Positions 60,257 through 64,000 of a stretch of DNA of 64,000 nt are shown in pieces. The translations under genes and the position numbers were made by a program. The DNA is from Streptomyces sp. HM190 (GTDB lineage: Bacteria > Actinomycetota > Actinomycetes > Streptomycetales > Streptomycetaceae): positions 5,022,001 to 5,086,000 of the forward strand of contig NZ_CP047318.1 in assembly GCF_009857135.1 (NCBI RefSeq), written 5' to 3'. Below the pieces are notes generated by a model that saw only the letters and a list, made by a program, of their open reading frames with translations, was not told the origin of the DNA and did not search any database. Every line of letters starts with the position of its first letter. The first letter of the stretch is position 1.

Positions 60257-61576
60257 ATGGCCTGTGTGAGCTATCCGTACGAAGCCCCAGTTTCGCAGAC
60301 TCTTTTCGAGCGCGCGGCGGCCGTCACGCCCGGCGGCGTGAACTCTCCCGTGCGCGCCTTCCGCGCCGTGGGCGGTACGCCCCGGTTCATGGTGTCCGGT
60401 ACCGGTCCCTACCTGACCGACGCCGACGGCCGCGAGTACGTCGATCTCGTGTGCTCGTGGGGACCGATGATCCTCGGTCACTCCCGTCCCGAGGTCGTCG
60501 CCGCCGTTCAGGAGGCCGTCTCGCGCGGCACGTCCTTCGGTACCCCCGGCGAGGGCGAGGTCGCGCTCGCCGAGGAGATGGTCGACCGCGTCGGGCCGCT
60601 GGAGCAGGTGCGGCTGGTCTCCAGCGGGACCGAGGCCACCATGTCCGCGATCCGGCTCGCCCGCGGCTTCACCGGCCGGACCAAGGTGGTCAAGTTCGCC
60701 GGCTGCTACCACGGCCACGTCGACTCGCTGCTCGCCGCCGCCGGGTCGGGTCTCGCCACGTTCGCGCTGCCGGACACCCCCGGCGTCACCGGCGCCCAGG
60801 CCGGCGACACCATCGTCCTCCCCTACAACGACCTCGACGCCGTGCGCGCCGCCTTCGCCGCCCACCCCGGCGAGATCGCGTGCGTGATCACCGAGGCGTC
60901 CCCGGGGAACATGGGCGTCGTGCCGCCGCTGCCCGGCTTCAACCAGGGACTCAAGGACGTCTGTGCCGAGAACGGGGCCCTGTACGTCTCCGACGAGGTC
61001 ATGACCGGCTTCCGCACCAGCAGGGCCGGCTGGTTCGGGATCGACGGCGTCGTCCCCGACCTGATGACCTTCGGCAAGGTCATGGGCGGCGGTTTCCCCG
61101 CGGCGGCCTTCGGTGGCCGGGCCGACGTGATGGCGTACCTCGCGCCCGCCGGGCCCGTCTACCAGGCGGGCACGCTCTCCGGGAACCCCGTCGCCACGGC
61201 CGCCGGGCTCGCGCAGCTGCGGCTGCTCGACGACGCGGCGTACGACGTCGTGGACGCGGTGTCCCTCCAGATCCAAGGGCTCGTCACGGAGGCGCTCACC
61301 AAGGAGGGGGTCGCGCACACGCTGCAGAACGCCTCCAACATGTTCTCCGTGTTCTTCACGGACAGCCCGGTACGGAACTACGAGGACGCCAGGACACAGG
61401 AGTCCTTCCGGTTCAACGCCTTCTTCCACTCGATGCTGTCGCAGGGCGTCTATCTGCCGCCGTCGTCGTTCGAGTCGTGGTTCGTGTCCACCGCACACGA
61501 CGAGCAGGCGGTCCAGAGAATCGCCGACGCCCTCCCGGCGGCGGCGCGAGCGGCAGCGGAGGCCACGGCAGCATGA
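60257..61576 (+). CDS. hemL: glutamate-1-semialdehyde 2,1-aminomutase
   Basis: It turns glutamate-1-semialdehyde, the product of HemA, into 5-aminolevulinate, the substrate of HemB. The protein has 439 residues, normal. The PLP lysine lies in DLMTFGKVMGGGFPAAAFGG; other motifs are TPGGVNSPVRAFRAVGGTPR, SSGTEATMSAIRLARGFTGR, FAGCYHGHVDSLL and VSDEVMTGFR. The ATG at 60257 has GGAG at 11 bases; GTG 60266 would fit the family start too. The stop overlaps the phosphatase start by 4 bases. Confidence 0.96.
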   Translation: MACVSYPYEAPVSQTLFERAAAVTPGGVNSPVRAFRAVGGTPRFMVSGTGPYLTDADGREYVDLVCSWGPMILGHSRPEVVAAVQEAVSRGTSFGTPGEGEVALAEEMVDRVGPLEQVRLVSSGTEATMSAIRLARGFTGRTKVVKFAGCYHGHVDSLLAAAGSGLATFALPDTPGVTGAQAGDTIVLPYNDLDAVRAAFAAHPGEIACVITEASPGNMGVVPPLPGFNQGLKDVCAENGALYVSDEVMTGFRTSRAGWFGIDGVVPDLMTFGKVMGGGFPAAAFGGRADVMAYLAPAGPVYQAGTLSGNPVATAAGLAQLRLLDDAAYDVVDAVSLQIQGLVTEALTKEGVAHTLQNASNMFSVFFTDSPVRNYEDARTQESFRFNAFFHSMLSQGVYLPPSSFESWFVSTAHDEQAVQRIADALPAAARAAAEATAA

Positions 61577-62247
61577 GTGACATCACCGTCGTCCACCTGA
61601 TGCGGCACGGCGAGGTCGCCAACCCGGACGGGATCCTCTACGGGCGGCTCGCCGGGTACCACCTCTCCGACCTCGGGCGCCGGATGGCCGAACGGGTCGC
61701 CGAGCACCTCGCCACCCGTGACGTCACCCACGTCGGGGCGTCGCCGCTGGAGCGGGCCCAGGAGACGGCCACGCCGATCGCGAAGGCGCACGGCCTCGAC
61801 CTCGCGACCGACGCACGGCTCATCGAGGCGGACAACGTCTTCCAGGGCAAGACCTTCGGGGTCGGCGACGGGGCGCTGAAGCGGCCGGAGAACTGGAAGC
61901 ACCTGGTGAACCCGTTCAGGCCGTCGTGGGGTGAGCCGTACGTCGACCAGGTCGTCCGGATGATGGGGGCGCTGGACGCGGCGAAGGACGCGGCGCGCGG
62001 TCACGAGGCCGTGCTCGTCTCGCACCAGCTGCCGATCTGGATCGTCCGGTCGTACGTCGAGCGGCGGCGGCTGTGGCACGATCCGCGGCGGCGGCAGTGC
62101 ACGCTCGCGTCCCTGACGACGTTCACGTACCAGGGGGACAAGATCGTGTCGGTGGGGTACAGCGAGCCGGCGCGGGATCTGGTGCCGCCGCATCTGCTGG
62201 CGGGGGCCAAGCCGGTGAAGGGGAAGGACAAGGCCTTCGGAGCGTGA
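61573..62247 (+). CDS. histidine phosphatase (phosphoglycerate mutase-like)
   Basis: A 224-residue protein of the histidine phosphatase superfamily. The phospho-His lies in VVHLMRHGEVANPDG (RHG), the second His in VLVSHQLPIWIVRSYVE, and GASPLERAQETATPIA supplies the Arg. It should dephosphorylate a small molecule, unknown. It is coupled to hemL by a 4-base overlap (ATGA), as in other Streptomyces, so both are made together. The stop is followed by repeats and then a lipoprotein gene. Confidence 0.92.
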   Translation: MSDITVVHLMRHGEVANPDGILYGRLAGYHLSDLGRRMAERVAEHLATRDVTHVGASPLERAQETATPIAKAHGLDLATDARLIEADNVFQGKTFGVGDGALKRPENWKHLVNPFRPSWGEPYVDQVVRMMGALDAAKDAARGHEAVLVSHQLPIWIVRSYVERRRLWHDPRRRQCTLASLTTFTYQGDKIVSVGYSEPARDLVPPHLLAGAKPVKGKDKAFGA

Positions 62248-62324
62248 GCGCTCCGCTGGGGGCGGGGGGCCGGGGTGGGTGGGTGACTGAGGTTCGTGGG
62301 TGACTGCGGGGCCGTCGCGGCTGG

Positions 62325-62347
62325 TCGCGCAGTTCCCCGCGCCCCTG
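62325..62347 (-). repeat. dispersed intergenic repeat, copy 2
   Basis: Reverse complement of the 23-base string at 34246-34268 with one mismatch. Confidence 0.75.
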
Positions 62348-62506
62348 AGAAGCGTGCGGTTGCCCGTGGCGGGGACGGACCCATCGCCCTGTGTGCGCCC
62401 CTGAGAAGCGTGCGGTTGCCCTGAGGCGGTCGCGGACCCCGTCGTCCTGCGCGCCCCTGACGAGCGTGCGGTGCCCGTGGCGGTGACGGAACCCACCCCC
62501 TCGCGT
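62339..62506. repeat. three 56-bp tandem repeats
   Basis: GCGCCCCTGAnnAGCGTGCG begins at 62339, 62395 and 62451, a constant period of 56 bases; the third copy is more diverged. The first unit starts inside the dispersed repeat, which probably seeded the array. Confidence 0.8.
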
Positions 62507-62776
62507 CCTCCTTCGTGCTCCTTGGTCTTGATCGACAGGAACCCTTCGGTCCGTACGTCTGTCCTATGAGGCGTGCTCTGTTGTTCGGGGGCGCTGCCTA
62601 CGTCCGTGCCCCCGGCGTGCGCTTCGGTGTGCGGCGTACGAAGGGCGCATACAACCGTTTTCGGTCAAAGGCTCTGCAATATGTGCCAGATCGCCGGAAC
62701 CCCGGCGATTCCCCTGACCTCTCAAACGGTGTGCTTCACGCCGAGAGGGGCGTGACCGGAACATGGGGGGGACGTC

Positions 62777-64000
62777 ATGCGCCACATCTCGCGCAGGGGA
62801 GTGCTGGGGCTCGGGGCGGGTGCCGCCGCCGGGCTGGGGCTGACCGGCTGCGGCACGGGGCTCGGGGGCGGGCCCCACGGGGCCGGCGGTTCCGGGGGGT
62901 CCGGGGGCGGCGGCAAGGGCAAGGGGAAGCCCGAGAAGAAGGTGACGCCGATCGGGGACGGTTCCACCGCCCGTACCGGCAGGCAGCCGAACCAGCCGGA
63001 GAAGCCGCGCGCGTTGGAGCCGGGCGAGGCCCCGCCGCAGTTCGTGGTGTTCTCCTGGGACGGCGCCGGCGACGTCGGGAACGGCCTCTTCGAGCGGTTC
63101 CTCAAGGCGGGCCGGGACCACGGCGCCCACATGACGTTCTTCCTCTCCGGGATCTACCTCCTACCCGAGTCGAAGAAGCGCAGGTACCTCCCGCCGAACA
63201 ACGCCCCGGGCGCCTCCGACATCGGCTACCTCACCGACGCGCACATCAAGTCGACGCTGGGGCACCTGCGGACGGCGTGGCTCGACGGCCACGAGATAGG
63301 CACCCACTTCAACGGCCACTTCTGCGGCGACGGCTTCGGCTCGGTCGCCCGGTGGACGCCCAAGCAGTGGCGCAGCGAGATAGAGCAGGCCAAGTCGTTC
63401 GTGACGGAGTGGAAGACGAACAGCGGCTGGACCGACCTGGACCCGCTGCCCTTCGACTACGAGAAGGAACTGGTCGGCGGGCGCACCCCGTGTCTGCTCG
63501 GCCAGCAGAACCTGCTGCCCGCCGCGCGTGAGCTGGGCTGGCGCTACGACTCCTCCTCGCCCGGCGGCCTCCAGGTCTGGCCGCGGAAGAAGCAGGGAGT
63601 CTGGGACCTGCCGCTGCAGTCCGTGCCGTTCCCGGGCCGCAGCTTCGAGGTCCTGTCGATGGACTACAACATCATGTACAACCAGTCCCAGAACTCCACC
63701 CAGGCCCCGCCCGCCAACCACCCCGCCTACCGCACCCAGGCCACCGGCGCCTACGTGGCCGGATTCCAGCGGGCGTTCGAGACGAACCGGGCGCCGCTGT
63801 TCATAGGGAACCACTTCGAGGAGTGGAACGGCGGGGTCTACATGGATGCCGTCGAGGGCGCCCTCAAGCACATCGCGCGGGCCAAGGAGAAGGCCGCGGA
63901 CGGCGAGATCCGGATCGTCTCCTTCCGGCAGTTCGTCGACTGGATGGACGCGCAGCGGCCGGAGGTCCTCGCCAAGCTCCGGACCCTCGGGGTCGGGCAG
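62777..64000 (+). CDS. Tat-type lipoprotein, polysaccharide deacetylase-like, cut by the window edge
   Basis: At least 408 residues, open to the end of the window. The signal SRRGVLGLGAGAAAGLGLTG has the twin Arg of a Tat signal and ends in the lipobox LTGC, so it should be exported folded and anchored outside. A Gly/Lys-rich linker (to about 75) precedes a domain with QFVVFSWDGAGD, AHMTFFLSGIYLL, WLDGHEIGTHFNGHFCG and PLFIGNHFEEWNGG, as in NodB-type deacetylases: Asp of the metal triad and the HxxxxH-like site are visible, though the usual TFDDG is FSWDG. It may trim a wall or surface polymer. ATG at 62777, with GGGGGG upstream. Confidence 0.85.
   Translation, partial: MRHISRRGVLGLGAGAAAGLGLTGCGTGLGGGPHGAGGSGGSGGGGKGKGKPEKKVTPIGDGSTARTGRQPNQPEKPRALEPGEAPPQFVVFSWDGAGDVGNGLFERFLKAGRDHGAHMTFFLSGIYLLPESKKRRYLPPNNAPGASDIGYLTDAHIKSTLGHLRTAWLDGHEIGTHFNGHFCGDGFGSVARWTPKQWRSEIEQAKSFVTEWKTNSGWTDLDPLPFDYEKELVGGRTPCLLGQQNLLPAARELGWRYDSSSPGGLQVWPRKKQGVWDLPLQSVPFPGRSFEVLSMDYNIMYNQSQNSTQAPPANHPAYRTQATGAYVAGFQRAFETNRAPLFIGNHFEEWNGGVYMDAVEGALKHIARAKEKAADGEIRIVSFRQFVDWMDAQRPEVLAKLRTLGVGQ

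Larger units (their letters stand above)
62248..62776. other. repeat-rich intergenic region
   Basis: These 529 bases hold no supportable gene. They contain the dispersed repeat at 62325-62347, the 56-bp tandem array from 62339, and a less GC-rich tract at 62640-62730 (CAACCGTTTTCGGTCAAAGG) that probably bears the promoter of the lipoprotein gene. Confidence 0.5.

Noticed and set aside
62515..63531. 338-codon + strand frame over the deacetylase-like gene
   Set aside because: It is another frame of the lipoprotein gene; the Tat signal, lipobox and deacetylase motifs are all in the frame from ATG 62777.

Overview
The window is high-G+C actinobacterial DNA and almost certainly comes from a Streptomyces chromosome. 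It carries the developmental sigma factor gene bldN with its anti-sigma gene rsbN, the DNA-binding gene bdtA, the redox operon rex-hemA-hemC-hemD with a textbook Rex operator, a 32-residue bS22-type ribosomal protein, a class I lysyl-tRNA synthetase beside argS, and many Streptomyces-typical small families (DUF397/XRE/ATPase trio, DUF2637, DUF4232, DUF5994). GTG and TTG starts are common. I saw no tRNA, rRNA or CRISPR array.

Layout. 1-13.4 kb is conserved core: bdtA, bS22, an epimerase and an acyltransferase, the convergent rsbN/bldN block (rsbN has a recognisable sigma-BldN promoter), a HAD hydrolase, a glutaredoxin-like protein, and the four-gene rex-hem operon coupled by 4-base overlaps. 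13.4-22.9 kb is accessory: a DUF397/HTH/ATPase regulatory trio, a gene split by one in-frame stop, a polymorphic toxin with an Imm49-type immunity gene, and a three-gene EACC1-like/caspase-like/helical-repeat cassette that looks like a conflict system. 22.9-46 kb is mostly housekeeping and metabolism: an APC permease, hemB behind a 22-bp repeat array, lipoproteins, an APH-fold protein, an aminotransferase, argS and lysS, two paired lipoproteins, rtcB, an SDR, an AraC regulator beside a luciferase-like oxidoreductase, and a glycosyltransferase. 46-54.4 kb holds an OmpR/HK two-component system, a transglutaminase-like protein, an anti-sigma-type ATPase, a Mop-domain regulator, two broken genes, an ion channel and a ClC channel.

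54.4-58.3 kb looks like the scar of integrative elements. An 86-bp direct repeat (54625-54710 and 58172-58257) copies the 3' end of the gene at 58183-60135. Each copy is preceded, at nearly the same distance, by the decayed C-terminus of a related tyrosine integrase. Between them lie an IS3-type transposase tail, a PP2C phosphatase with a DUF5994 gene, and an ORF whose last 24 residues are the displaced tail of the target gene. 58.2-64 kb returns to core: a collagen-like protein, hemL with a histidine phosphatase, and a Tat-type lipoprotein of the polysaccharide-deacetylase kind that runs off the end.

Together the heme genes hemACD, hemB and hemL supply the early tetrapyrrole pathway from glutamyl-tRNA to uroporphyrinogen III, but lie in three separate loci. 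A recurring oddity is short tandem duplication at or beyond gene ends (argS, the luciferase-like gene, the histidine kinase, and after the histidine phosphatase).
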